Shown: positions 11,171 through 27,804, numbered from the stretch's first letter. The stretch is 64,000 nt of DNA from Sambucus nigra (GCA_949130495.1 OX422207.1:369479868-369543867), one strand, 5' to 3'. Notes: generated by a model not told the origin, from the sequence alone. Made by a program: numbers and translations.

Positions 11171-11950
11171 CCTGTCCATAACACTCGACTCCACGAATGT
11201 CTCGGTGTCCACCGATTGGCTTTGATTCAACTACAATGTCGAACAAGAAGTTGTTCTCTTTTCTTCACTGCAAAACCCTTTATGTTCAATGATAGAATAA
11301 ACTTCTTGGTGCAGCAAGATCACGTAAGCATATAAGAATGATAACTCAAATCTTTGCAAACTCTAAGGATGTGTTTATGCTTTTTTAAACCTTAGAAAAT
11401 ATGTGAAAACGATTACTGGAAGGTATACCTTTTTTTCCAGATGCACACTTACGAAACTCTAATAGAAACACGCCTTAAATAAGATTTAAACGCCGCCTCG
11501 AAAATTGTATCGCTCGAACGACAATGCCACATTGTTCTCGCGACATAGGCATCTCGTTCGAACGAGAGCTTATGTCGTTTGAACGATAGGGCAAAAGTTT
11601 GACTTTGTTGACTTTATGTTCAAAACGTCTCTTTTAAAAGAGATCTAAATTAGTCAAACTCTATTCCTTGTTTATCAGAATAAAATTTAGTGTAAACCTT
11701 TAAAACACTTTTAAAAACATTTTAAAAATTTTTTCTTTATAAAAATACATTCTTATTTTTATAAAAACAATTTCGAGCACTCTTAATTATACTCATTCAT
11801 ACCTGAGTGATCTCGAAATGCAATTAACTTGAAGACGAGTAAACTTGCACTATTTAAACTTCGGCATGCTAATTTCTTTGAAGCTTTGCCACAATGTCTT
11901 CAATTTCTTCAATACGTCATAGACCAAGTGGGATCGTGACAAAATAAAAC
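11171..11950 (-). repeat. Copia-LTR-like dispersed repeat (minus strand) with TCGTTCGAACGAG motif
   Basis: Read on the minus strand, the order is GACATTGTGGC...AAGCTTC...ATGCCGAAGTTT (about 11915-11860), then the palindrome CTCGTTCGAACGAG (about 11552-11565) flanked by two degenerate copies, then a TTATTTAAGGCG box (about 11473-11484). The same order occurs on the plus strand at about 22920-23350. I read this as an LTR with the last bases of an internal region. No terminal repeats could be fixed. Confidence 0.4.
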
Positions 11951-13671
11951 CTCCCTATGACATATTACAAACACAGTTTTGTTCACGGAATTAAGTCAAA
12001 ACAATATAGGGACTCAATTAAAAATTTATGTCCTTATAATAAGGACTATTTATCACCCTCACATGATGTTACTCCCCATCTCTCATGGAACCAAATCTAT
12101 GTCCTAATTTTGATAGACCCCGACTTCATTTTCTTCATCTTCATCGTCCTTTTCTTCTCCATGGTGCATTGTTCCTCCATCTTTCTCACACAGGTATGGA
12201 CTATCGTATACTACGAAAGCTATAGTATGTTACGAATGTCTCTTCTAACGCTGGGATTATTATTTAGGGATTTCTTCACATGTTTGGTTTAGATCACAAA
12301 TCAAAAAATTAGACCATAGATCTATTATAGGGTTTCTTCCGGAGGTATTATATCACTCTCTCTTCTTTTTATTTTTTCAATTAGTAATTTAGGTTTACAA
12401 TTCTTATTTTTCTTTTGGCTCAGGTGATTTTTTATCTTGAGTTAGTAAGGTTTTTTGGTTGATACGTGTTTCGGGACATTTTTCTCCTATAACTTGCTTA
12501 ATGATTATCTTTATTGTGTTTATAGGGGAGCCCTACAGAACAAAAATCCCATGTACACAGGTAATCATAATAATGATTATCTCTACTCGTTTAGTTTACA
12601 AATTTTTATAGTAGTTCTGAGTTCCAATTTTTTGAGTTTAGATTTGTATGGAAGTTTCGAGTTCTAGTTTGTATGTTAATTTTTCATATTTATGTGGTTA
12701 TTTCTCAGTTTTGTATGGTAGTTTTGAGTTCTGATTTTCATATTTTGTGGTAGTTTTCAAATTTGTATAGTTATGTTTCATTAATGCCACATATTAGAGT
12801 TTTTTTCCTGAATGATGTGAATGCCATATATTTGAATTTTAAATTCATCCAGATAGTTATTTTTCCTGTTTGTTTCAGGAATGCGATAAATGTGAGTCAT
12901 TATATACTTTTTTATGATAATTTTGAGTATCATTTTCAGATTCCATCTCAAATAGTTAAGATTCAATTACTAGAATTTTGTATTATAGTGATTTTTCTAT
13001 TTCAATTACTTGAATTTTATACGAGAGTTACAGTTCCGTTCAAGCATCTTTTTTTGGTAATAATTCTCCGATTCTACCATTGATCCCATTATGCTTTGTT
13101 TTTATTCAGCTTTAAATGTTCTCACTACATTTTGTTTCAAATTTATTATTTCGTTTAAAGGATTTCATATTCAGGGAGTGCAATAAGGAGCTAGTAGCAA
13201 AGTTCAACATATTTTATATTTTTTGCATTTAATTTGGTATCTCAAATTTTATAGTATAATTTCTCTATTTCTCTTCAAGTTCTTGCAACATCAAGTAAAC
13301 ATAAATCTCCATGCTCATTGTGTTACCTTTTTCTTCTCATATGTTTAAGATGTTTCTTCCAAAGGTATCTTTAAATATCTTTCTCTCCTTCCATCTCTTT
13401 CATTTCAATTATCTACTCCAGTGTGTCTTAATGTGAGTATTTCATCCACAATTCATAATCTGCCTAATTCTTTTAGTTGGGAACATACAATTTCTAGTAT
13501 TTTGAGAGTTTTTTCCTTTTTAATTATAAGTTTTAATCTTATTGTGAAAGAATGTTGGGGTTTGTGCATTGGGGTCCTTATCTATTAAATTTTTTAAAAT
13601 ATGGGACTTTTGTTTTATTAGTTTTCTTTGCAAAAATTTGTATGCGTCTGTATAAACATGGGAGTACAAAC
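11951..13671. other. AT-rich sequence, no gene recognised
   Basis: Short open frames only, with biased AT composition. Between about 12600 and 12790 there is a loose repetition of TTTTGAGTTCTGATTTTCAT / TATGGTAGTTTT-like phrases, an old degenerate tandem array. A short exon-like piece (about 12522-12558), flanked by TTTATAG and GTAATC, is too short to interpret. Confidence 0.5.
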
Positions 13672-14731
13672 AAGCATGTAACACCCCGTAATTTTGAGGA
13701 TTTAGTATTTAATTATTTTTGGGAAATATAAAAATATTTAAATTGGAGAAACTTAAATTTATGAGATTTAAATTCGAGAAACTTAAATTTATAATTTGGA
13801 GAATTTATTGTAGTGAGAAGAATTATTTATATTTGGCGACTTTAAGTTTAATTGTTCGAAATTTCGTGTGTCGCATTTTGAGGTCAAAATTTGAGAATGT
13901 TGTAAAGTATTTCGGATGATAATTCTGAGTGCGCGGTTGAGTCCGGATGGGTTGAGATAGTCAGAAAAGATTACCCGGGGGTAGTAATCAGGTCTCGGGT
14001 CATTTTTGGACATAATCATCCCCACACGGGGGATTTGGGCCATTTTAATTAGGCCCATGTGGCCGAAAACGGGATTAGGGGTTTTAAACCTAATTGAGGT
14101 AGTATTGAACGACAGTTACACAATTCTAAACCTAGGGTTTGAGAGTGAAACAGAGGAAGCTAATCAAGAGCCAATTGGGGATCTTTTGGAGTCAAAATTA
14201 AGGGACTAATTGAGTGTTCATCATCAAACCATTCTCTACACCAACGGATCAGACTCTACGAACAATTCTAGGCAAGTGGTTAACAGTTGCGATTCTTAAA
14301 ATAGGTGATAACCAATTCATATTATAGTATGCATATATGAAAATTCGTTTTGGGTGTGTAACCATAATTAAAATTGGGTTTTTCTGAATGTAGAGTAAGC
14401 GATATATTTAATAACTCAATGGATGTTAAGTTATGATTTGGGACTGTTAAGATTGAATTGTAGGGTGAATTACAGTACGTATTAGCAATTAATTTGACTA
14501 AAAATGATGAGGTCGGATTCGGTAAAAAACAAGACTCGGGTGAAAAACCCAAATCGGATATACTTAGAGTTATGTATAAATTTGATGATAAATTAAGGTC
14601 TCTAGGATGTTTGGACCTTTTTCTTATGTGGAGGTAATGTTGGTTGTGATTGGGTAAGGGTTTGGAATGGAAATAAAATATTGATGGTTCGTTAATGGCT
14701 GAACAGAAAAGCGAAAAAGAAACGGACTTGC

Positions 14732-14770
14732 TCGATCGATCGATCAACCCAAGGGATCGATCAATTGATG
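14732..14770 (+). promoter_or_regulatory. TCGATCGATCGA cluster in LTR-B
   Basis: TCGATCGATCGATCAACCC and GGGATCGATCAATTGATGG lie side by side, about 35 bp upstream of a TATATAAA box. Confidence 0.45.
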
Positions 14771-14802
14771 GTCCCAGATTTTTGGCAGATCGGCATGTTT
14801 AT

Positions 14803-14810
14803 TATATAAA
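14803..14810 (+). promoter_or_regulatory. TATA box of LTR-B
   Basis: TATATAAA follows the palindromic cluster. The equivalent box in LTR-C (60782-60789) is identical and at the same relative place, which supports a real core promoter. Confidence 0.55.
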
Positions 14811-16570
14811 AAGAAATTAAATTAAGGGTTTTTCCCTACTTTTTATTTAGTGATAAATGCATATGTAGCACATATTCATTAGCAATTATAAAGGGATATA
14901 ATTGGGTTTAGTAGGGTGATAATTGTATGTCACGAGATGAATAAATTTTGGGAAATAATTCGTAAGTATTAATTTTGGCCCGAGGGAAAATATTCAGGTA
15001 TTGTAGTTGAGTGGAACTACATTATTAAAAGAATTGAGTTGTAATTAATTAATTATGGGGCAAAATATAGAACCGGGTATTAACGATAATAGGGGCATGG
15101 GAGCGAGCCCGGGTATATTGGTTGGCCGACACCAAGTATTAAATTAATTGATGTGTAAATTAATTAAATTAGAGTCGGACTGTAGACTCGGGGAGGTAAT
15201 AAATTAATTAATGAGAAATTAACTAATTTGAGTCGGACCATAGACTCAGGATTATATAGGCTAGTGTTACGGATTTTGGTATACGGTAAAGCCGAGATTT
15301 ATATTATATATATACGGTGTGGTGATAGTATATATGTGTGTGTGTGTACTTTGTGTGTGCTATTAAATATCATGGACTAGATATTTATTTAATTTATACG
15401 CTCTAGTGTTATCAAGGGAGGTTGAGCGATGTGGGTGAATCCTCTAGCTTGAGGATTAGGGTGTGTACATCTCCAGGTCATAGCGTTCGGTATATGGGTT
15501 AGGGGTTTATCTCACATTCAGGGAAGGAATATGACCACAACCACTACATTTATATTTTTGGGCCAGGTTAGTGAGCGCTTTCAACTTGGGTAACTAGGTT
15601 ATGTGAGCACACCTAGGGAGATATAACTTTAGAGGGAATTATCTGGCGAGGGTATACTCGGAGGGATGGATATACATATGATATGTGTGTGGATGTTTTA
15701 GTAAAGGTACGTATATAATGGTAGTAAATATTATATGCGGTTAATAATAATACAGTGTGTGATGCATTTATTTTATATAACTTGTTTCACAGTTATATGA
15801 TATTATTTAAAAGAAATTAATTAGGTTAATTAGTGAGATAACTTATAACCCATGAATAATAATACTCAGTTTAGAGTTGGATGACAAGGGGATATTATAC
15901 CAGGACTAGTTGGACGGGGTAGTACAACTAGGTAGGGTTAAGGAAACCGTTAAGTGTGCACAATAGTGGAGGGATGAGTATGTCCTCAAGAGAGTGAAAC
16001 GCTAACTTAAATATGAAGCGCATTCATTCATTTTAAATTACTGCGGTTAATTCACTTGCTAAATATTTTCAAAATATTTTGGGTTCTAACCCTTGCTATA
16101 AAATTATTTTCAAAACCTTTTTGGTGTCCATCCACAGGGACGCCAGGCTTGATATTCTATTCGAGGGACACGTAGCTGCGGAACATGTGGATGCTAGGAG
16201 GATCTTGGATTAGACGCATCATTCATTCTTTCCTAGAGTAGGAATCATCTATGAGTTTCAGTTTTACTTAGAGCTTGTCGCCCAGACTTTTCAGTACAAT
16301 TTTTAGATTTATTTATTCATGTGTTGGATGTTTGTATTGGACTTTTTACTTTGGTGGCCTATGGTTAATTCGGCAAATTGTTAATTAATTATTCAGTTGA
16401 TTTAATTCAGTCGTTGTGTGTCACTCATATTATCTTTTCACATGTTATTGGTTGTTTAATTATTCAGTTGATTTAATTCAACAGTGATGCTAAGGATGAA
16501 CCAACTGGGATTCCTGTTTTAATTTGGTATAGGATTGATCACCCGGTATTTTATTAGGCGGTGTGTTACA

Positions 16571-16779
16571 AAGCATTCTTACTTACATGAATCAATATTA
16601 CACTAAATTACAATTTGAAAGTATAGTATTATAATTACATATTATTATTACTAATACCATCATTCTAAACTAAAATAATCCTCCTTTTTATTTTTATTTT
16701 ATTTTATAAGATCTAACATGTAATATTTTTCAAAGGACTAATTGTTTTACTAATTTTTTCTACATATTGACCTTTATAG
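16571..16779. other. AT-rich flank, nothing recognised
   Basis: This is the right flank of the solo LTR. It begins with the AAGCA target-site copy and contains no coding signal. Confidence 0.5.
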
Positions 16780-17103
16780 GATATTTTTAGAACATCTTGG
16801 AAGATTTTATTGGTGCTAAAAATGCAGCTTCTCCTGAAAATGGTTAGATTCCCACTAAGACTGCTTATGTCCTACCTCATCATCATAAGAGACCATCTCC
16901 AACAAAGCATGCATCTCCACCATATAATGCCCCACCATATTCTATTGATAGGGTAGGCTATAACAAGCCAATAACTGGGACTTATTGAGGTTCTTCTAAA
17001 CCTGATAATGTGCATCAAGCGTATAGTAGTGGCGGTCGAGGTGGTGTTGATTGTAGCATATGGGGAAACACAGATAGTGGATGGGATCGGGGGAGAGTGC
17101 AAG
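16780..17103 (+). pseudogene. Exon-like fragment of a Pro/Gly/Ser-rich protein, unidentified
   Basis: A single frame, preceded by an acceptor-like TTTATAG (16774-16780) and followed by CAAG then GTGAAT, encodes a low-complexity peptide with KTAYVLPHHHKRPSPTKH, PPYNAPPYSIDR, SSGGRGG and WGNTDSGWDRGR. It has three in-frame stops (near the start, after SPENG and after PITGTY). The composition and GRGG/WGN motifs resemble disordered tails of plant RNA- or chromatin-associated proteins rather than transposon proteins. I do not recognise the gene. It is probably a decayed exon or a captured gene fragment. Confidence 0.35.
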
Positions 17104-18419
17104 GTGAATCCTTTTTTTTCTTTTCATGTAATATATTTATAACATATACATGTAAAATTTAGGGGTGACTTTATGCGCTACCGTCAACTTTTATTTTTTT
17201 ATTTTTTGCATTATTGGGTGAAAGGCCATAACTTTTTAATCATAAATCGAAATGAGGCAATTCTAGCGCCATCGAATTCGTATTGTCTGCACCTATCTAA
17301 ATAAGTTTTGATTTATTTTTGGCACTGCTCGAGGTGTCAAACTCAAATTTAAAGTTAGTAGTTCTTTTTTAGTTGCTGGATTCGATTCATATTTTTAACT
17401 ATTTTCCTTTCCTCCTTGGACATTTCTAGAAAATGTCAGTTTTATGGGCACATAACAGGCTCTGGTAATTTCAACAGCGGGCTATGGCTCATCGGGTGAA
17501 TAATGTCACTTTTAGGCATTTTTTATTTTTATTGTTCAAGTCATATTAGGAATTAGTGTTCAAAACTGATTTAGGGCTTATGTGTGATTATATTTTTTTA
17601 TAGGAATCGTGAGTTTTTTTAAGATATGACTATTCAAAGTCGGGTAAATATATACTCTATGTTCAACTTCAAGTTTGATTTTCTTGTATGTTGATTGAAG
17701 TCACATTGATGTTTGATATCTAGTTATTCATGCTTGATGCTTACTGTTTTAGCTATGATAATGTCATTGATATTTACAAGATTACTAGGTGTGACTGTGA
17801 TACCCTAGACTAGCGTGCCATACTCAATCTTGGATTCTTGGAAATTTTGTATTACTTTTAGATAAATTACGTTTATACAAAGTTAAGGGTATATAAAATT
17901 TGTAATTTAAGAGTGTAGAAATATTATATCCCACTTAATTATAGTGCTTGGTACAAATGTTCAAGTTGTGGCATATATCTGATATGTTTTGTTCATAACA
18001 TATTTGTAAGTGTACATCTTTAAATGGATTATTTTATCTGAATTGTTTATATTGTGTCATTGAATATACTTAAAATTGTAAAAATGACGCATTAATAATC
18101 AGATATGTTAATGTAATTTCATGTGTGGAAAATTTGAGTTTGAAATGATTGTTGGAAGCTTTGATTTGTATGCATAGTGGATAAAGAAATGGGGTAAAAT
18201 ATTGAATGTTTTTTTCTCCAATTTGTTCCCTATAGGGGGGCTTTTTATAGCACTTGCCATTATGAAATGATTGATGACAAGTTAAAAGTTTATTGAAATC
18301 TTTGTTATATCATGACTTTAGTTTTATTCTAACTTTGAATATTCAATTTTTTTTCAGTGTTAGATATGCTTCAAAGTGGAATAATGTCAGTTGGTCTTTG
18401 GCAAACGGTATTCATCTTT
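17104..18419. other. AT-rich sequence, no gene recognised
   Basis: No open frame with recognisable content. The stretch could be intronic remains attached to the exon-like fragment upstream. Confidence 0.4.
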
Positions 18420-18985
18420 GTCATCCATTATCTTTGATGATGTTTTTGTCTTCAGTAATATCTTGGAGGATCATAACACTTTACCAGTGTTACATACCGT
18501 GAGGGAACACTAGTTATATGCCCAGAAAAACATGATATGCCAATAGTGGAGTACTTGGGGCACAAAATAAACCATTAAGGGGTGTTAATTGATTGTCTCC
18601 TAGAAAAGTAGTGGTTATGCAACAACATTTAACACCAAATAGTGTGAAATCATTTAGAGGATTTTTTGTGCTAACTAGTTTTTACAAAAGGTTTATACAG
18701 AATTATGGTGGCATTACAAAGCCCCTGACCAACATTCTGAAGAAAGAGGCCTTCCATTAGGGTGAATAGGTTGATCAGGCATTCAAATTACTCTAGCAAT
18801 CCATGACCACAGTCGGAGTACTAGCTTTACTAGAATTTAAACAACCTTTTAATGTGGAAACTGATGCAAGAATAAGGGCATTGGAGTAGTCCTGATGTAA
18901 GGAAACAAATCTATAGCCATTCTCAGCAAGGCCTCGGCCCCGACCCTTGAAGCTTAGGGTTTTCTTTTTATGATAATGAAATGCT
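18420..18985 (+). pseudogene. Ty3/gypsy reverse transcriptase / RNase H relic
   Basis: Successive frames give IIFDDVFVFSNILEDH (the RT catalytic [Y/F]xDD block in the form FDD), TVREH*LYAQKN, VEYLGHKI, then TPNSVKSFRGFFVLTSFYKR, FIQNYGGITKPLTNILKK, QAFKLL, TTVGVLALLEFKQPFNVETD and a final NEML block. This is the standard order RT palm, connection, RNase H start of chromovirus Pol. At least four stops and several frameshifts are present. Nothing of the fingers or of integrase is attached, so it is a fragment. It ends just before the compound microsatellite. Confidence 0.8.
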
Positions 18986-19048
18986 GGAAAACTGTTAGTG
19001 TATGGTCTGTTTAAAAGTTGAGGTTATTGTAATTTTTTTTTGGGTTTC

Positions 19049-22499
<3,451 letters not shown>

Positions 22500-24150
22500 T
22501 CATAATTTGTTACACAAAATGTAGCTAACTGTGCAAACTCATTTGAACGAGACCTAATGTAGTTCAAACGAAACACCCCATATCGTTTGAACGAGTCACC
22601 AATTTTGTAAGAACGAGGTATTCATAAATGGCCTCCTTCGTCCTAAAAATGAATGTTTTAAAATATACCTCAATTGTTCATTACCAAATTATCAACCAAC
22701 AATCAAAACATCATTATACTCAAATCAAATTATGGATTCATGATCCTAAATAATTTCTCCAACGATTTTTATCATTTAAACACGAATTAAGGTTGAAATT
22801 TTACAAAATCTGTACGGACACAAATTTCCAATTGAGTCCTTTGTAGTTTTGGCTCAATTCTGGACAAAAACATTTAAGTCATAGGATAGTGTTCTACTTT
22901 ATCCATTCAAGCCTATGACGTGTTAGTTGAAGACATAGCGACCAAGATTATAAAGCTTCATCAAATGCCGAGTTTATTGTGCCTCGTTTCTACGTCACAA
23001 CATTTTTTCGGTTTACTCCTAAGGTATGAATGCATTACATATTTATATAGGAGCTTGGAACAATTAGTATTGGGTGTAAGTTTTGTTTAAACTGTTGTTT
23101 TGTTTAAACTATTGTTTAGTTTCAAAAAGTTTCTTTAAAACTTTAAAATAAAGTTTCTGGGCTAAAATCGAGTTTTTAAGCTTTGTGGGTTTTCATTCGA
23201 AGTTGTCGTTCGAACGAGTTTTTCATTCGAACGAGAATTTCGTTCGAACGAGAATTGCCAATGACCTACCTCTGGAACTTTGTTAGAAGTATCCTTCGAA
23301 TGAGACTTCGTTCGAATGAAAATCTCGTTCGAACGAGATTTTCAGTGGGAAATTAAATTGGCAGTTTGGGGCAGTTTTTCACCTCCATCCCACTACTTTT
23401 TCCCCACTAACTTTTGACATTTTCTAAACATCTTCTAGAGAGAACATTTTTTATAGAAAAAATCCTAAGTTCAAAAGTTCATGTTTAAGTGTTTGTAGTT
23501 CAAGAACATTATTTGAAAAACACTTTCTTGCACTTATAGTTTGTTTATTCCAAGTTTCCATATAAATATCTTGCTTGGAGTGTTTGGCACCGGGTTTACT
23601 CTACCGAGTTGAAGAGTTAGTTTGGGTTTACTTCTACACCCCATAAAGAATAATTCTTATTTGTTGTTAGGGAATTATCACATGGTAAAGGGCATCATGT
23701 GTGGTTGACGGTGTTATTAAAGTCTCATTGGTGAAGTTCAAGGTTCCGGTGGAGTTTCGGAATTATCGACTAGGCGAAGGTGTTTATAAGAAGACGCGTC
23801 AAGGATTGAAAGGAGTCGAGTCGAGGAAGTAAGTCATATTTCTTGTAATTGTAAAACCATACTTAGTGGACTTAAGATTAGGGTCGTCCGAGGTTTTTTT
23901 CCGTTGTGGGTTTTTTCTCGTACATCGCGGCATAGTGATTATTTATTTATTTTATCTTTTACAAAATTCACCTAGATGAATGCTTAGGTAAAATGATTAA
24001 ATTTGACTTAAATCACTACTTACTTAAATTCGTGCTTATTTAAATTTGAGTATATGTTAATTTAATTCAAGTCTTCGTTTTATTTGTTAAAATTTGTATG
24101 ACCTAATTTGCAATATTAAAAATATGACTTAGGCAAATTTCTAGGACATG
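22500..24150 (+). repeat. Copia-LTR-like repeat (plus strand) with CTCGTTCGAACGAG motifs
   Basis: It has the same order as the minus-strand repeat at 11171-11950: GTTGAAGACATAGCG...AAGCTTC...ATGCCGAG (about 22928-22975), then at least five copies of [C/A]TCGTTCGAACGA[G/T] (about 23204-23345). After that come TATAAATA (about 23564), and a stretch at 23860-23935 (AGTGGACTTAAG...GTCGTCCGAGG...GTGGGTTTTTTC) resembling the R/U5 end of many plant copia LTRs. Motif copies at about 22545-22615 belong to a further partial copy. Ends and target duplication are not defined, so the family call is tentative. Confidence 0.4.
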
Positions 24151-24955
24151 GGTTGAATTAAGTTGCTTCAAGTCAAATTAAAAATATGTGTATGTTTATT
24201 CTTATTTCACTTGGTTTAATTTTAATTTGAAATAAATTAAATTTTTTTGTTTGTGTGTGTTTTATTGAACCATCTCGTTTCTGCATCTCTTTAAAAGGAA
24301 GCATCGGTTGAGAACAGCTATCGCTTTCAAAATCCAATTCAAACCTAACTTCATCCTCTACATTAATTTGGTCCGGTTAACATGCAATTCCAAATACCAT
24401 AGGGAAATCATAATTACAAAAAAATTGACACTAAATATGCATTATATCAACATAATTATAACCCAAAATAATTCAATTAATGGTTTTAGGCAATATCTCA
24501 ATTTTAAGACAGATTACAATCCTAAGAAAGGTTGAATTCTATAGCTAGATTAAATATAATATAAACGTGATTAAGATAACAAATTAAAACTCTAACATGG
24601 TTCTATGTTCTAAATTAAATATGTGATAATGAAAGCATAAACGATTAACAAATTATATAGTGATAAAGCAAAAGATTTCTTGTATGAATGGTACGAACGG
24701 GTGATTCTTTGATCCCTTATTCTTACCTCTCAACGCATGGTAGTATCTCACGACGTAAATAAAATATATAGTTAATTATTTGATGTGCTAATTTCATATA
24801 ATTGATACCACCAATTAATTATCAATAACACGCAGCACAAAAATCACATCACATGCAAAATTAATTATCATTGAAATCATAATTAAGGAATAATTAATTC
24901 GATTTATTAATTTATTTCTCAATTAATAAAAAACAACTAAAAGTGTGATTTACAA
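24151..24955. other. AT-rich region, no gene recognised
   Basis: No open frame above 75 codons and no recognisable motif. Confidence 0.5.
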
Positions 24956-24960
24956 GATTA

Positions 24961-25260
24961 CAAGGTGGTAACATTTAGTGGATATGTAAGAGTCATGGAA
25001 GGTCCTCTTGTGGTATTTAGGGAAACCAAGGTTAAGAACTTGTATATTCTCTAAGAGAATATTATAACACTTGAATCTATTATGGGGTTACCTATTATAT
25101 CGTGTGGAAATTCACATCTAAGCTTGGCAACAAATGAATAGGAAAACGAGGCTTGCATTATGGGAAGATTGATGATATTTACTCTCATTCGGGTTATAAA
25201 AGGACTACATAATATTCTAGAAGAGTAAAATCCTCTTTGAGATGGGAAATAAAATTGTAG
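24961..25260 (+). pseudogene. Ty1/copia Pol relic: protease-distal and GAG-pre-integrase region
   Basis: One frame reads TFSGYVRVMEGPLVV followed by KVKNLYIL. After a one-base shift come a HLSLATNE block and a region with GLHNILEE and DGK. These blocks occur in this order in front of the integrase zinc finger of many plant copia elements. The histidine/cysteine signature (WHxRLGH) is not intact. Short, mutated and without LTRs; a fragment. Confidence 0.5.
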
Positions 25261-25487
25261 CAGTCCTTAAATGGAGGCAGACATATAAGGACTTGCATGA
25301 CATTAGCTTGGGATATTCGTAGTGGCGATGAGTTAGTCCATTCGGGATCCACGATGATGAGTCGAAATTTAGAATTTTGTCATGATAGAGTTACGAGAAA
25401 AATCCAGGGATATCCTATTCTACAACGATGGGAGAGGATAACTTTCAGTTACTATCCAGTGGTTAGAGGATGGTTGGCAGAGGTTAT
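25261..25487 (+). other. Unassigned sequence left of the minus-strand LTR
   Basis: An open frame (25297-25548) crosses into the LTR. Its first 63 codons (for example LAWDIRSGDELVHSG and YYPVVRGWLAEV) match nothing I can name. The right flank of the LTR (27949-28020) is also open (CDVEQRDIEGAMEH). The two flanks may once have been contiguous, possibly as part of the CACTA element downstream. Confidence 0.3.
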
Positions 25488-27673
25488 TGTAACGCCCCAC
25501 GTAATTCTCGCATTTGTCGTCACCAAAACTATGCAGGGCATTAACTAAATAAAATATCATTCTTAGCATGTGACAGATATGAGACATATTAAATCCATTC
25601 CACAAGACAATGATGAAATCAATCCAAATAAATAATGACCATTCATGCGATACAAAAATCAATCACCATGCTAATCTCCAAATTAATCAAATCTCCAATA
25701 AATATAAAACCGAATAAAAGATCAACTGTGAATATCTGAATAAAAACTTTAACAAATGTGGAACCGAATGGCCCACCAAATTCATATACCGAGTCTCAAT
25801 ATAAATGTAAAGGAACAAAAATTAATCTAAACTACTAAGCATGAAATAAATAAACTCCAACTGCACCTCCAATATATATATCCAAACTCCTATATAGCTA
25901 CTCCAAAACTTATACCTGAAAAAGTTAGTCAACGTACAGGATCAGAGCCCCGAGCATGAATACATACTACTCCATTCAATTAGGGTTCGTGAACCTAGAC
26001 AGTATCATTATTCATGATAAATATCACAATAGACTATTTTAAATTAAACGAGATAAATTAACATGCTATAGAAATAAATCACTATCTACCCACAACAAAG
26101 TCCATCAACAACCTAAGTTCAATTATTTAATTTCGAATAATTCCATTTCTATTTATTAAATCAATTTACTTAAATTTATCATTTTTCTCAATTGATTATT
26201 ATCATTTGCGGTGCTCCTGCATATAAGTCTTACACTATATTAGTTGTGGGACTCCCACTAAATTATCATCATTTTAGTGTGGGACTCCCGCTAATGTTTT
26301 ACGTCATATTTAGTTGTGGGATTCCCACATATTCTACACCACACTCATTCCCCTCGTAATAGTCATCCAGTCCATATTATGCCAACCCTGCACTTATTGA
26401 CAAGGTTCCATACACGACCCATCATGATATCCAGCCAGCCCGTTTAGCTAGCATCCATGCACTTATTATGCCATCACATAGCCTATACCGTAATAACCAC
26501 TCAACCCGTTTGACTGTCAGTCCTGCACTTATTAACAGCGCCAATATATTTTAACACACGTCTTATTATCTTAGGTATTAATTCTTAATTTTTCATCTTT
26601 CTCATTATTATAGACTTATTCACCCCACCCTAATTATCGATGTCAGATCCTCAAAACACCCTTAGTCCCATACCTATATATCTCCAAAACCTAATTACGT
26701 CATACCCTATGATATATGATGAATTTCTATCAATAATATCTCCCTAGTCTTAATCTTAGGCTATTCGAATCTACGACATGACATACAAATCATCCCCACC
26801 CCGGAATATCCCATCCGTAAAAATTTACCCTAACCAGTCCCATACCTAGAAAGTACAAATTGCAACTAAGGCCAACTCACTAGTTTCATATCTAGCAAGC
26901 ATCATAAAATTTAGGTGAGAACATACTACAAAAGATCTCGTCGTCCTCGCGATGGAAACTATGAATAATAATTATTTATACAATCCAACAACATATGTGA
27001 ACAATATTGCTATTTACTCATAATGACACAATTTAATTTAATTTAATTAATAACACTGTCGCCATTCTTAATACAATTATTTCCATCTAGTAATTTTATA
27101 TTAATCAACATGCAAGTTTATGAAACACACAATAATCTTCCACTTTTATTAACTACATAATTTTTATGACAGTGTACGTACCCCAATTTCATTTGAATAA
27201 ACTCTATAAAATTCTACATGCGAACCTACACCCATAATAACCAAAACTCAATACTTTATCATACGCACCCAAGGGTTTCCAATCTTATTTCATATTAAAA
27301 ATTTATATGACAACAATACCAAATTAGTTCTCACTTTTTCTAATTAAAGTTGCTAATTTATTTTAAGAGAAACATGTAATTAATTGTTAGGCGACACTTA
27401 TAATGCCTAATACTAAAGGAAGAGAATAGAGTATCCATGCCTGATAAAAATTCGAATAAGAAATCTGATTAGACGGTTTTAATCCTCTAGAAAAATCAAC
27501 AAACTATGGTTCTTCTACGATATTGAGAAAACACCATTGAGTCTTCAAATCTCGAATTAAAACTGGATAACTTTGGGGCTAGGGTTTGTAGGAGGAATAT
27601 GATGAAAATAAAATAGGACTTCTTCTTTTAGATTTTGTAAAATTGTTGTTTAAAAGTCCTAATCCCGTATTTT

Positions 27674-27678
<5 letters not shown>

Positions 27679-27722
<44 letters not shown>
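27679..27722. repeat. (TA)n microsatellite
   Basis: About 21 TA units inside the minus-strand LTR, about 60 bp downstream (minus sense) of the palindromic pair, that is, where a TATA element would lie. Confidence 0.9.
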
Positions 27723-27726
<4 letters not shown>

Positions 27727-27783
27727 TAGAGGAATTTAAGTGGCATTAGAATCCTATTAAAACTAAAACAGTTCGTCCGTTAG

Positions 27784-27804
27784 TCACGGTCCAGAACTGT
27801 GACA
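27784..27804 (-). promoter_or_regulatory. Imperfect palindrome GTCACGGT..ACTGTGAC in the minus-strand LTR
   Basis: Two half sites GTCACGGTC and ACTGTGAC are separated by three bases. The placement upstream of a TA-rich stretch parallels the palindromic clusters of the other LTRs. Confidence 0.35.

Larger units (their letters stand above)
13677..16570 (+). repeat. LTR-B: solo LTR with perfect target duplication
   Basis: It starts TGTAACACCCCGTAATTTTG and ends GGCGGTGTGTTACA. The five bases before (AAGCA, 13672-13676) equal the five after (AAGCA, 16571-16575). An LTR bounded directly by a target duplication, with no internal region, is the product of recombination between the two LTRs of a full element. 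It is close kin of LTR-C (59722-63582); both carry the GGCCATTTTAATT...CCC(A)GATGGCC block, the duplicated AGAGTCGGA..AGACTCGG phrase and the TCGATCGATCGA cluster. About 1 kb less tandem sequence explains why it is shorter. Confidence 0.92.
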
